Shown in pieces: positions 17,391 through 25,165 of a DNA stretch of 64,000 nucleotides. The stretch comes from Nocardia paucivorans NBRC 100373. Its GTDB lineage: Bacteria; Actinomycetota; Actinomycetes; Mycobacteriales; Mycobacteriaceae. The notes beneath the pieces are model-generated. The model was not told the DNA's origin. It worked only from the letters and a program-made list of their open reading frames with translations, and ran no database searches. The stretch's first letter is position 1; each line of letters opens with the position of its first letter. Location of the stretch: NCBI RefSeq assembly GCF_000308675.1, contig NZ_BAGE01000128.1, positions 1 through 64,000 on the forward strand, given 5' to 3'. Position numbers and translations under genes: made by a program.

Positions 17391-18065
17391 TCACACCAGT
17401 GGGACGGAGAACGAAGTCGTCGGTTGTTCGGTCGGGAAGATCCAGGAGACGAAGCTTCGGGGCACCAGTGTGGTGCTGTCCATGAGTTCACAGATGAGGT
17501 CGTGGTCGAGGCTGTTGCCGACCGGCTCACCCACTTCTTCGCGGGTCGGACCGGGCCCCGCCGCGGAGAGACGGGTGCGGACTCTCACGATCAGATGTTC
17601 GACCCGTTTGGCGTTCCAGCCCACCTCGGACAGTCGCCAGACGCGGGGCGGGTGTGTCGGGTCGGCGGGACCGGCCGGTTTCCGCCGCTCGTCCGCACCC
17701 GCCACATACAACTCCAGCAGGTGTTCACGTTTTCCGGAACCGAGGATGAGCAGGGGAGTGTAACCGGGCCCGAGCGGCGAGGGTTCTTCGTCGGTGAACA
17801 GCTTTCGGGAGCCGGCCAACCGAATGGGTTGCCGCCCGGTATTGCCGACCCACCAGAGATTTCGATGACGGATCGGTACGCCGTGGCAACGGCTGATCTT
17901 GCGGTCGTCGGTACCGATACAGATGTCCAACTCATGACGGTTGCGGCCGAACCGGATTCGTCGTCCTTCGGCCGGACCCGTGATCGCCCCGCCACCGGCC
18001 TCCGGCACATGGAATGGTGGCGGGTTTCGAATCGCGCACCCCCATGACCAGGCCCTCCTGGTCAC
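17391..18065 (-). CDS. FHA-domain protein, probably internally shortened
   Basis: A 224-aa frame. An FHA phosphothreonine-binding domain is visible at residues 37-85: FGR (39-41), Ser58-x2-His61 (ISRCHG) and Asn75-Thr-Gly77 (WWVGNTGR). A second conserved block follows, WNAKRVEHLIVRVRTRLS and TREEVGEPVGN, which in remembered actinobacterial relatives forms a C-terminal helical domain. Between the two, relatives have about 35 more residues, so an in-frame deletion is likely. The first 20 residues look spurious, and a GTG at 18008 is an alternative start. Such genes often sit beside kinases or STAND NTPases. No partner kinase is adjacent here. Confidence 0.65.
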   Translation of the reverse strand: MTRRAWSWGCAIRNPPPFHVPEAGGGAITGPAEGRRIRFGRNRHELDICIGTDDRKISRCHGVPIRHRNLWWVGNTGRQPIRLAGSRKLFTDEEPSPLGPGYTPLLILGSGKREHLLELYVAGADERRKPAGPADPTHPPRVWRLSEVGWNAKRVEHLIVRVRTRLSAAGPGPTREEVGEPVGNSLDHDLICELMDSTTLVPRSFVSWIFPTEQPTTSFSVPLV

Positions 18066-18069
18066 CGGT

Positions 18070-18540
18070 CGGCTTCGTCGACTCGCCCTCCCGGGTCTCG
18101 TCCGTCGTCGTGTCGAAGCGAAAGTATTCGTTCGGCTTCGGGACCGGGGCCCCTCTCGATCGCTGACGCGGTGGCATCTTCTCGGCCACCGCCGCGGCGA
18201 TACCGGTGGCCGGTCGACAGCGGCGCTCCGGTGGCTGCGGGCCGGTGAGCATCACCGCCGCTACCTCGAGCAGTATCGACCGAGTGAAGGACCGCGGTTG
18301 CTCGGCCAGGGACGGGTGTTTCGCGAGTTCCTCGAACTTCTCCCGCACCTGCGATGCCGTAGGTGGCCGGGTTGACCCGAAACATCTCCGAGATGACGGG
18401 CGTGGGCATCCCGGCCCGTATCGGTGCGTCGACCTCTCGGTGGATCGGCGTGGGAAACAGTGAAATCCCCAAGGATGGAGGTGAGTTCAGGTCCAGACGG
18501 GTCGGAGCCGAGGCCGGTCCCATCGAACCGAATCACCACC
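18070..18540 (-). pseudogene. Unidentified degenerate coding remnant
   Basis: Protein-like pieces occur in order but in different minus-strand frames: MVIRFDGTGLGSDPSGPELT and TSILGDFTV near 18540-18450, then FPTPIHREVDAPIRAGMPTP and SEMFRVNPATYGIAG near 18455-18370, then EKFEELAKHPSLAEQP and ILLEVAAVMLTGP near 18345-18240. The join suggests one former gene of 130 or more codons, upstream of and co-directional with the FHA gene. I do not recognise the family. Confidence 0.35.
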
Positions 18541-18682
18541 GCGGTGGTCGCATCGCGCCCGATATTCCCGGCCCCGCCGCTTTCGCGTCCGCGCCGGACT
18601 ACCCCGCCGCCGGTTTGCGGCCGACGGCCGCGTACAACGGCAGAATGCGATCATAGGAGGGAGGCTGCTCCATCATCGGCCG

Positions 18683-19394
18683 TCACCGGTGCAGCGGCAC
18701 GATCCCCGGCTCGACCAGTTCCAGGCCGGTGAAAAACCGCTCGAACTCCTCTCGGCCACGCGGTTGCATCACGATCCCGCTCTGGGTATAGGCCGCCACG
18801 GTACCGGCCACCCCCTCCGGGTCGATCTCCGCGGTCAGATGCGTCATCATCAGGTAACTGCCCGGCGCCAGCGCGGTCAACAGGGTCGCCACCGCCTCAT
18901 ATATCACCTCACACGGGACGAAATGGGCGGTCGCAATGAGGCCGAGCGCGGTGGGCACCTCCAGATCCAGTGTGTCGAGCAGCGCGGGTGCGGACAGGAT
19001 CGAATCCGGTTCGGTGAGATCGGCGTTGACATGGCTGATCCGCCCTTCGTCGATGCCGCTCAGGAGTGCGCGCGTGAGCGAGCACCAGTGGATCGTTGTC
19101 CACATACACCACCCGGGCGGCCAGGTTTATCTTCTGGACCACCTGATGCAGATTCGGTTCGGTCGGAATACCGGTACCGATATCGAGAAACTGGCCGATC
19201 CCCGCTTCCGCGGTCGTTTTCGCTCGACCCCATATCGGACGGCCCGCCCTGTCATCGGGCGATGCGAAAGAACGCGAACCGATCGCCCCATGTTCGGCCG
19301 TGCACTTCTCTCGGACGCCGACGGAACCGTCCGTAAGGTCGTCCATGTACTCGCCGCCTTCGTGATCCATGAAGGCATCCGAGATACCGGCCAT
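18683..19394 (-). pseudogene. SAM-dependent methyltransferase, DUF574 family, frameshifted
   Basis: DUF574 (S-adenosyl methyltransferase) proteins are about 270 aa and common in actinobacteria. Here the SAM-binding part, IGQFLDIGTGIPTEPNLHQV and VVYVDNDPLVLAHAR, is in one frame up to about 19100. The continuation LLSGIDEGRISHVNADLTEP to the C-terminus FFTGLELVEPGIVPLHR is in another frame ending at 18683. The N-terminal part before residue 60 is scrambled, with fragments in other frames. One shift near 19095 would restore the core, but the N-terminal damage makes a functional product unlikely. Confidence 0.75.
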
Positions 19395-19399
19395 TCGAT

Positions 19400-20079
19400 C
19401 TCATCCCCGATGAAAGAAACCATGGTGAGTCCTGCCGGTGTCGCACCACTACTCGCGACCACCGCTTTCCTCTATCGAAAGAGATCGAGCAAATTTGTCC
19501 TGGATTGGTGGAAGCAGACCCGGTCGTGCGTCGATCGGACCGAGCCGAGGCAACCGCCTCGCGATCTGCCAACTCACCGCCCACGGTCTCGACCTGCTCG
19601 AAATAGCTGCCCCACCCGTCTGTGACCGACGTCGAGACCACCGCCAACCATGGATCGGCGACCACACAAGCTCCTGGATGCGCTTGTCCAGCGGGATGGT
19701 CGCTTGCGAGGCCGTGAAGGCGCTACCAATGCCTTTCGACACGGCCTTCGATTCGAACAGTCCACCGTGAGCCTGATTGTAGGGGCAGTGTCGTTCTTGC
19801 AGACACCACCGGGGCACTAGCGCCACTCGTTGTCCAAGGCATCTCGGCGGCGCATCTAGGGGGCAAATCGGTGACTGCGGCCCAGACACAAGAAAAATTC
19901 ATACGAGCAAGCAGAACCGGTATCTCGTCGGTGGCCACCATCGTGCCAACGATGATCCGGGTTGAGGCTCGGGTGCGAGAGCGTAGTTGCCGGTGAGCTG
20001 TTCTAGTACGTTGAAGTTATAGCCGGAGTGAAAGTAAATGAGAATTGGTCGTTCTGCGAGGAAAGTACCAGGTCAGGAA
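19400..20079. other. Degenerate region before the CRISPR relic
   Basis: No intact gene. On the minus strand two fragments can be joined across a frameshift near 19650: ATIPLDKRIQEL and ADPWLAVVSTSVTDGWGSYF followed by EQVETVGGELADREAVASA. They read like protein but match nothing I know. The last 100 bases (19980-20079) are richer in A/T and lie where a CRISPR leader would be. Confidence 0.4.
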
Positions 20080-20168
20080 GTGTTCCCCGCGCATGCGGGG
20101 ATGAGCCCTCGTCGACGAACAGCTGGATGGTGCGGCCGTGGTGTTCCCCGCGCATGCAAGGGTGGCCA
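20080..20168 (+). CRISPR. Minimal type I-E CRISPR relic, two repeats and one spacer
   Basis: The first repeat, 20080-20107 (28 bp), starts GTGTTCCCCGCGCATGCGGG and ends GATGAGCC, with the usual CCCCGC/GCGGGG hairpin of type I-E. A 33-base spacer follows (20108-20140), then a second repeat at 20141-20168 whose 5' 17 bases are intact but whose 3' part is degenerate, as expected for a leader-distal end. No cas gene lies in the window. The repeat differs at position 4 (T) from the second cluster at 20419-20628 (C). Confidence 0.8.
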
Positions 20169-20418
20169 ATGCCGTGTTGGAGTTGTCCCGTGGTCCGTAG
20201 ATGCGGCAGGCTGGTCACTGCAGGGTGCAGTAGCACCGTGAAGCGAGCCCGGCAACCATCCGGACGGTTGGTGAGCCGGGTTTTGCGCATCTCTCGCCGA
20301 GAGTCGGTGCTTACTCTGCTCATTTTGGTCTATTGCGTGAGCAGACATTCCGTCGGATGTCCGGGAAGACCCCGAGCATGAAGATGGTGGGGATGCGTAT
20401 CAACCATCCCCGCCGTCC
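20169..20418. other. Spacer-like or decayed sequence between the two CRISPR clusters
   Basis: 250 bases without repeat units or a supported gene. A short stem, GGGGAT (20391-20396) with ATCCCC (20406-20411), lies at the right edge. It may be deleted array or unrelated insertion; I cannot tell which. Confidence 0.4.
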
Positions 20419-20628
20419 GTGCCCCGCAGGCGCGGGGAGTGGCTGAGCCGTTCTTTCGCCCTCAAAAATCGTGCTGGGCTCATCCCCGCGCATGCGGGGA
20501 TGAGCCCAGAACCAAACCCTGAGGGAACGCCGTGTTGAAGTGCTCCCCGCGCATGCGGGGATGAGCCCGGGTTGCGGTGCTCAGTCTTCGGGGTGGTCAT
20601 GTGCTCCCCGTGCGTGCGGGGAGGGGCT
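20419..20628 (+). CRISPR. Type I-E CRISPR relic, four repeat units
   Basis: Units at about 20419-20446 (degenerate), 20479-20506 (right part intact, left part replaced), 20540-20567 (intact, starting GTGCTCCCCGCGCATGCGGG) and 20601-20628 (degenerate end unit). The two complete spacers (20507-20539 and 20568-20600) are each 33 bases, giving the 61-base period of type I-E. The left part of the second unit is an inverted copy of the repeat's right end. No cas genes are near, so the array is an orphan or dead. Confidence 0.8.
20476..20507. repeat. Palindromic hybrid CRISPR repeat
   Basis: Arms GGGCTCATCCCCGC (20476-20489) and GCGGGGATGAGCCC (20494-20507) are exact reverse complements around GCAT. 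A normal repeat would begin GTGCTCCCC here, so the left half was replaced by an inverted right half, including one spacer-proximal base. Confidence 0.7.
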
Positions 20629-21012
20629 GTCCGGTCTGGTATGCGCTACAAGGACCACAGCGAGCGCGAGAACCGCCCACGCAATGTATGACTCGAGGAT
20701 GCCGCACTACGTTCATATCGCGGCTTGTACGGCCATACATGCCAAGCATATTCGCGGATATCGCCGAGCGGTGGAGTTTCTGATCGACCGGTGATGTCGT
20801 GCCGTAGGCGGCCCTGAACTCGGCGTGGCATTCGATGGGGATCAACCAAAGGAACTGTATCGGATACGGTTGGACTCTCGAGGGCCGTGTGTTCGTGGCC
20901 GCTTGGAGTAAGGAAGTCGACCAGGGCGCAGCCACGTTGATCGGCGGAGCCGAGGAGGCCGGGTGGCCGGCGTGGGTTTGTGGCCGCAGAACATACGGCA
21001 GCGGGTTTCGGG
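20629..21012. other. Non-coding or degenerate stretch after the CRISPR relic
   Basis: About 380 bases. A minus-strand frame (ending near 20597) contains SPVDQKLHRSAISANMLGMY, which reads like protein but has no start signal, overlaps repeat units and matches no family I know. I see no regulatory signal. Confidence 0.4.
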
Positions 21013-21432
21013 TCAGCGAAGCAAGGGCAGAGAACCGATGAGTCTGTCGACTTGTTTACGGGGACCGTGCAGACCGACCCCGACGTTGATCAGCTCCGTG
21101 GTAGGAGTGGTCGCCATTTTGTCGATGTACTCCTCGTACGTCCTGCAGCTTTGGGCCAGTTCACTGAAGTCGACGGTGAACAGTCCGTCTTGTATGGCTG
21201 CTGTTCGCGCGATGGTGCCGACCTGTTCGTGCGGTGCCACCAGGATCGGCAGTGGGATGTGGATTATGCCGGGATGTATCGTTCCGTCGGCGTCTTTCAC
21301 GTCTTCGCCGACAAGCCCTTCGACGCGGTGTCCCATGGTTGCCGAGAGCACGCTCGCCGCATTGACCGCGAGTCCTGTCGGTAGTTTGTCGCTGACCACG
21401 ATTGCGCATTTGAGTGCCGGTCGGTGCGTCAT
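21013..21432 (-). CDS. DUF2000 family protein
   Basis: A 139-aa cytosolic protein. The family motif is at the N-terminus: ALKCAIVVSDKLPTGLAVNA, followed by VLSATMGHRVEGLVGEDVKD and the IPLPILVA segment; it is of normal family length. DUF2000 proteins are small, of unknown biochemistry, and are often found with amino-acid transport or metabolism genes. Its ATG overlaps the stop of the upstream EamA gene (ATGA), so it is translated with the transporter. That coupling, plus the divergent Lrp-type regulator, suggests a role in handling the exported compound. Confidence 0.85.
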   Translation of the reverse strand: MTHRPALKCAIVVSDKLPTGLAVNAASVLSATMGHRVEGLVGEDVKDADGTIHPGIIHIPLPILVAPHEQVGTIARTAAIQDGLFTVDFSELAQSCRTYEEYIDKMATTPTTELINVGVGLHGPRKQVDRLIGSLPLLR

Positions 21433-22409
21433 GTGGTGTTTCCTTTCTCGGGTTCTGCCGTGGGTTCGTCGTTTTTTCGTTGGTATTGACCGACCGACAC
21501 GCCGATGATGACGATCGAGCCGCCGATGATCTGTTGGATGCCGATGGGTTCTCCGGCCAGCGATGCCGCCCATATCAGGCCCGCGACCGGAACGATGTTG
21601 AGAAGGTTGACCGCCACGCTGGGCGACAGTTTCTGTAATCCGTAGTTGTAGAGCAGGAATGCGGCCACTGAGCAGAATCCGGCCAGGAACAGCATGCGGC
21701 CGAGGTCGGCGGGGGACGGCCAGGTCCAGCGGTTGGATTCGAACAGCGACATCGCGAGGAAACCGGACGCGCCGGCCAGCGTCTGGTAGTAGGTCACCAC
21801 GACCGGTGAGGCGCCCGAGGTATCGCGCTGTGCTACCAGGTTGTAGCCGGCCCAGACGAGTCCGCCGAGGATCAGCAGGACGTCACCCCATAGCCGGTTT
21901 CCGAGGTCGTTGTCTGCTCCGTCGCGCACGATCAGCCATACTCCGCCGACGGAGATGATCATGCCTGTCGTCCGGACGATCGACAGGGTGGTGCGCCCCA
22001 GGATCGATTCCAGGGCCAGGGTGATGATCGGGTACGAGGCGACGATCAGCGTTGCGTCGGACGCTGTGGCGAGATCGACGCCGAGGTTCTCCAGGGCGAA
22101 GTACGCCGAGATACCCAATAGTCCGGCCAGACCGATGAACAACCGCTGCCGGACCGTCGGCAGCCGGCGGTTGCGTCCGGTATGGACCATCGCGGCGAGG
22201 ATGAGGGCGGCGAGGCCGAATCGGATCGCGCCGATCGTCATCGGCGGTATGCCGGTCAGGGCGATTTTGGTGACCGCGAACGATGTGCTCCAGATCAGTG
22301 CCGCCGCCACAACGGCCGTGACGGCCAAGAGGCGGCTGTGTCGGTGGGCGGGTTGCGCAGTATCTGTAGCGGCGACGAGTTCGGCAAGGTCGCCGTCACG
22401 CGGGATCAT
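21429..22409 (-). CDS. EamA/DMT-type membrane exporter
   Basis: A 326-aa integral membrane protein with about ten hydrophobic segments in two EamA repeats, each starting with the conserved pattern (AALIWSTSFAVTKIAL and LILGGLVWAGYNLVAQ). DMT exporters commonly expel amino acids or other small metabolites. The ATG at 22409 is preferred over the GTG at 22418 because AGGG lies at a usual distance before it. It forms an overlapping pair with the DUF2000 gene and is divergent from an Lrp/AsnC regulator at 22513, the arrangement of amino-acid-responsive exporter control. Confidence 0.88.
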   Translation of the reverse strand: MIPRDGDLAELVAATDTAQPAHRHSRLLAVTAVVAAALIWSTSFAVTKIALTGIPPMTIGAIRFGLAALILAAMVHTGRNRRLPTVRQRLFIGLAGLLGISAYFALENLGVDLATASDATLIVASYPIITLALESILGRTTLSIVRTTGMIISVGGVWLIVRDGADNDLGNRLWGDVLLILGGLVWAGYNLVAQRDTSGASPVVVTYYQTLAGASGFLAMSLFESNRWTWPSPADLGRMLFLAGFCSVAAFLLYNYGLQKLSPSVAVNLLNIVPVAGLIWAASLAGEPIGIQQIIGGSIVIIGVSVGQYQRKNDEPTAEPEKGNTT

Positions 22410-22512
22410 GGCGCTCACCCTAACGATTTGTACGGATGGAACCCATTGGGCCAGTGTTATATTCGGCAGATAGATCTATTCACGAATTTCATTCGGGAAA
22501 AGGGTGCTGGAT

Positions 22513-22989
22513 ATGCCTTTGGACGAACTTGATACGGCATTGCTGGCGCTCTTGCAGGAAGATGCTCGGCTGACGAACAAGGAACTGGCCGCTCGCCTGC
22601 ACGTGGCTCAGTCCACCTGTCTGGAGCGCGTTCGGCGCCTGACCAAGCGCGGTATCCTGCGCGGCCTGCACGCGGATGTGGATCTGCGGAAGATCGGACG
22701 CGGTACTCAGGCGATGGTGGCCGTGCAACTACGTCCGCCGGACCGCGCGGTGATCGAGTCCTTCCAGGCTTTCGTCGAGGGTCTGCCGGAAGTGTTGTCG
22801 TACTTCGTCATGGCGGGTGGGGACGATTTCCTGCTGCATATCGCGGTGGCCGACAACGATCAGCTCAGTGCCTTCATCCTGGATCGTCTCACCCAGCGGC
22901 GGGAGATCGTGCATGTGCGCACTTCGGTGATCTTCAGTCATGTTCGACGTTCTGTGGTGACGCCTCTGCCGGGCACGGCGGAATCGTGA
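22513..22989 (+). CDS. Lrp/AsnC family transcriptional regulator
   Basis: A 158-aa regulator. N-terminal winged helix: LDELDTALLALLQEDARLTN then KELAARLHVAQSTCLERVRR, the usual Lrp helix-turn-helix. The C-terminal RAM domain carries the effector-binding beta-alpha-beta fold (VLSYFVMAGGDDFLLHIAVA). AAGGG lies about 9 bases before the ATG at 22513; a GTG at 22504 is less well placed. Divergent from the exporter and separated by about 100 bases of A/T-rich DNA, it most likely senses an amino acid and switches the EamA/DUF2000 pair. Confidence 0.9.
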   Translation: MPLDELDTALLALLQEDARLTNKELAARLHVAQSTCLERVRRLTKRGILRGLHADVDLRKIGRGTQAMVAVQLRPPDRAVIESFQAFVEGLPEVLSYFVMAGGDDFLLHIAVADNDQLSAFILDRLTQRREIVHVRTSVIFSHVRRSVVTPLPGTAES

Positions 22990-23188
22990 CGGTCGGTGTC
23001 GGGGATATGGCCGCCTCGATACCGGTGCCCACGATGCGTGAGAAAGACACTCACAACCGTCATGGGGTGAACTTCCCGATGCGCCCCCGGCTGTGGTAGC
23101 GGATGATTCGACTTAGCGGCAGGGTTCGGAGCCTCTCCAGCGGAGGTTGGTGTTGCCGGGGAGGCTCCGGTTTCCGTGGAGGTGCCGG

Positions 23189-24007
23189 TCAGGGCCGGCG
23201 TGACCGGAGGAGGAAGGTGGTGAGTTCGGTGGCCGCGTCGAGGTTTCGGGCGATCCTGCCGAGTACGAAGGGGGCTTTGCCTCGGCCGGGGATGACGTGT
23301 CCGCCGCCTTCGACGGTGAATAGGGTGACCGGCGGTTTTCCGTCCTGGCGGTAGTCGGTGCGCACGATCGGCATTCGGGTTTCGGTGCGGGTGGTGACCG
23401 GTGTGGTGGTGATGCCGTTGCGTCGGGCGAGGTAGGCGGCGGTGTCCGGGGCGGACATCCCTTCGCCACGTGGGCGGAAACCCCAGAGGCTCGCGGTGCC
23501 GCCGTTGTAGGGGACGAGCCGGTCCTTGGTGCCGTGGAAAAGCACGAACGGCATGGGGGATGGTTCCGGTAGTGGGGTGGGGACGGGTTGGGCGGCGCTG
23601 AAGAGGGCGGCGCCGGCGAGTAGTTCGGGGGCTTCGCGGGCGATGCGGAGTACGAGTTGGCCGCCCTGGGAGTAACCGGCCGCGTAGACCTGGTCGATCG
23701 GCATTCGTGTGCGGATGTCATTGATGACCGTCCGGGTGAAGGCGATGTCGTCGATGTTCTCGCGGGTGGCGGCCGTCGGTGTGGTGGGGCGGCCGTCGTT
23801 CCAGCCGCCGCGGTATCCGTCGAGGTAGGCGACGTGGAAGTGGTCGGTGAGTGCGTCGAGGCCGGACATGGTGCGTACTGTTGCGCCGTTCTGGTTGGAG
23901 CCGTGGAAAACCAGCAGTAGCGGGGTGGGTGGTTCGGGGTCGGTGGCGGGGACGAGGGTGTAGGTCCGATTGCGGCCGTCGGCGTGGACGGTGTGCAAAG
24001 AGATCAT
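23189..24007 (-). CDS. PHB depolymerase/feruloyl-esterase-like alpha/beta hydrolase
   Basis: A 272-aa esterase of the LpqC/PhaZ-like group. Oxyanion strand LLLVFHGSNQNG, nucleophile Ser113 in GYSQGG, acid Asp162 in FHGTKDRLVPY and base His237 in EGGGHVIPG complete the triad. Relatives are usually secreted and act on polyester or feruloyl esters, but this one has no signal peptide, so it is cytosolic as encoded. The short gap to a divergent TetR gene holds tandem operators, so it is probably induced by its own substrate through that regulator. Confidence 0.85.
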   Translation of the reverse strand: MISLHTVHADGRNRTYTLVPATDPEPPTPLLLVFHGSNQNGATVRTMSGLDALTDHFHVAYLDGYRGGWNDGRPTTPTAATRENIDDIAFTRTVINDIRTRMPIDQVYAAGYSQGGQLVLRIAREAPELLAGAALFSAAQPVPTPLPEPSPMPFVLFHGTKDRLVPYNGGTASLWGFRPRGEGMSAPDTAAYLARRNGITTTPVTTRTETRMPIVRTDYRQDGKPPVTLFTVEGGGHVIPGRGKAPFVLGRIARNLDAATELTTFLLRSRRP

Positions 24008-24012
24008 ATGAA

Positions 24013-24044
24013 GCGGAATTTATTCCGTTCGGAATTTATTCCGC
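24013..24044. promoter_or_regulatory. Tandem operator between esterase and TetR genes
   Basis: Two identical 12-mers, GGAATTTATTCC, at 24015-24026 and 24031-24042, each with 5-bp inverted arms (GGAAT/ATTCC), spaced 16 bases start to start. The pair fills the gap between the divergent start codons at 24007 and 24062 and is the obvious binding site for the TetR protein. Confidence 0.7.
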
Positions 24045-24061
24045 TTAGTAAGGTGGTCGGT

Positions 24062-24619
24062 GTGACTTCACCGCTACGCTCCGATGCCGCCCGCAATCGC
24101 GACGCCGTGCTGCAGAAGGCGCGCGAGCAATTGCGCAGTCGGGGGGAGCTGCCACCGATGAAGGACCTCGCGCGGCTGGCCGGGGTTGGAATCGGTACGG
24201 TGTATCGCCATTTCCCGACGCAGGAGTCCCTGCTCGAGGCACTCGGCGAGGAGGGGATGCGGCAGCTGGTGACCGCGGCGCGTGCGGCGGCGGCGCATCC
24301 GGACGCGGCGGCGGGATTCGCGCGGGTGGTCGAGTACGTGGTGCGCGGACAGCTGGCCGATCCGGGGATCGCGGTGGTGCTGGAGAACGCGGGGCGTCAC
24401 ACATGCGCGGCGGTGACGCCACTGGCCGAGCAGCTTGGGGCCGCGGTGGCCGAGCTCATGGAGCGGGCCCACGCGGCGGGTGCCGTGCGCGCGGATGTGG
24501 GCCCCGACGATATCCGTCGGCTGCTGATCGGCTTGGCGCGGGCGGTGGGCACGCCTGCCGACGAGGAACGGTTGCAGCGCTACCTGGGATTGTTCTTCGA
24601 CGCGATCCGGCCGCGCTGA
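24062..24619 (+). CDS. TetR family regulator of the adjacent esterase
   Basis: A 185-aa regulator. The helix-turn-helix is clear: KDLARLAGVGIGTVYRHFPT, with the following LLEAL helix. The C-terminal domain resembles the SbtR-like group (FARVVEYVVRGQLADPG and DIRRLLIGLARAVG). The GTG at 24062 is the best start since AAGG lies upstream and the longer frame runs through the operator. It is divergent from the esterase with tandem palindromes between them. Confidence 0.88.
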   Translation: MTSPLRSDAARNRDAVLQKAREQLRSRGELPPMKDLARLAGVGIGTVYRHFPTQESLLEALGEEGMRQLVTAARAAAAHPDAAAGFARVVEYVVRGQLADPGIAVVLENAGRHTCAAVTPLAEQLGAAVAELMERAHAAGAVRADVGPDDIRRLLIGLARAVGTPADEERLQRYLGLFFDAIRPR

Positions 24620-24649
24620 GTCGGCCGGCGCGGGTGGGCAGGTTCGGAT

Positions 24650-25165
24650 CTACTCGTCGTCGCGGGCGGGTCGGCCGGCGTCGACCCATTTCTGGTGTCG
24701 TTTGACGGCGCGATCGTAGATCCAGGAGATCTCTTGTCCGGAGCGACGGTCGAAGGCCAGACCGATCGTGTGCTGTATGTCGTGGAAAGCGGTCCACATG
24801 GGGGCCTCGACGACGGCGAGTGGGTCGGGCCGATCGGGTGGGTTGGGGGGTAGGACGGCCCAGGTGCCGTCGAGGGCGCGGCGGAACGTCTCGCCGACGG
24901 CGTAGAAGAAGCACAGGCCGATCTCGAGGTTTTCCTCGGAGAACATGTCGTGCGCGGTGGGGAAACGAAGCAGCATCTGCTGTTCGGCGATGACGAGACC
25001 TTCCCGGGTGTAGAGGTGGCCGGCGAGTTCGGGTACGTCGTTGCGGATGAACTCGGTCTCCACGGTCGTTTCCTGCGTCCGCAGCCAGTTCTGGAAGTCA
25101 TCGTCGTGTCGGCCCGCCTGATACTCGGGGGTGTCCCTGAGCGGGTTGTACTTGTTCGAGGTCAT
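24650..25165 (-). CDS. Conserved hypothetical protein
   Basis: A 171-aa soluble, acidic protein. GGAG lies before the ATG, and the codon use is that of a normal gene. It contains no signal peptide or membrane segment. Trp and aromatic residues are frequent (FQNWLRTQETTVETEFI, WTAFHDIQHTIG, ISWIYDRAVKRHQKWV). I do not recognise the family. It sits 30 bases from the end of the TetR gene on the opposite strand, so the two are convergent. Confidence 0.65.
   Translation of the reverse strand: MTSNKYNPLRDTPEYQAGRHDDDFQNWLRTQETTVETEFIRNDVPELAGHLYTREGLVIAEQQMLLRFPTAHDMFSEENLEIGLCFFYAVGETFRRALDGTWAVLPPNPPDRPDPLAVVEAPMWTAFHDIQHTIGLAFDRRSGQEISWIYDRAVKRHQKWVDAGRPARDDE

Noticed and set aside
19400..20079. 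Transposase or insertion sequence as the cause of the decay
   Set aside because: I found no transposase motif, terminal inverted repeats or target duplication.
20597..20935. Possible minus-strand gene after the CRISPR relic
   Set aside because: Runs into repeat units, lacks a start signal and matches nothing known.
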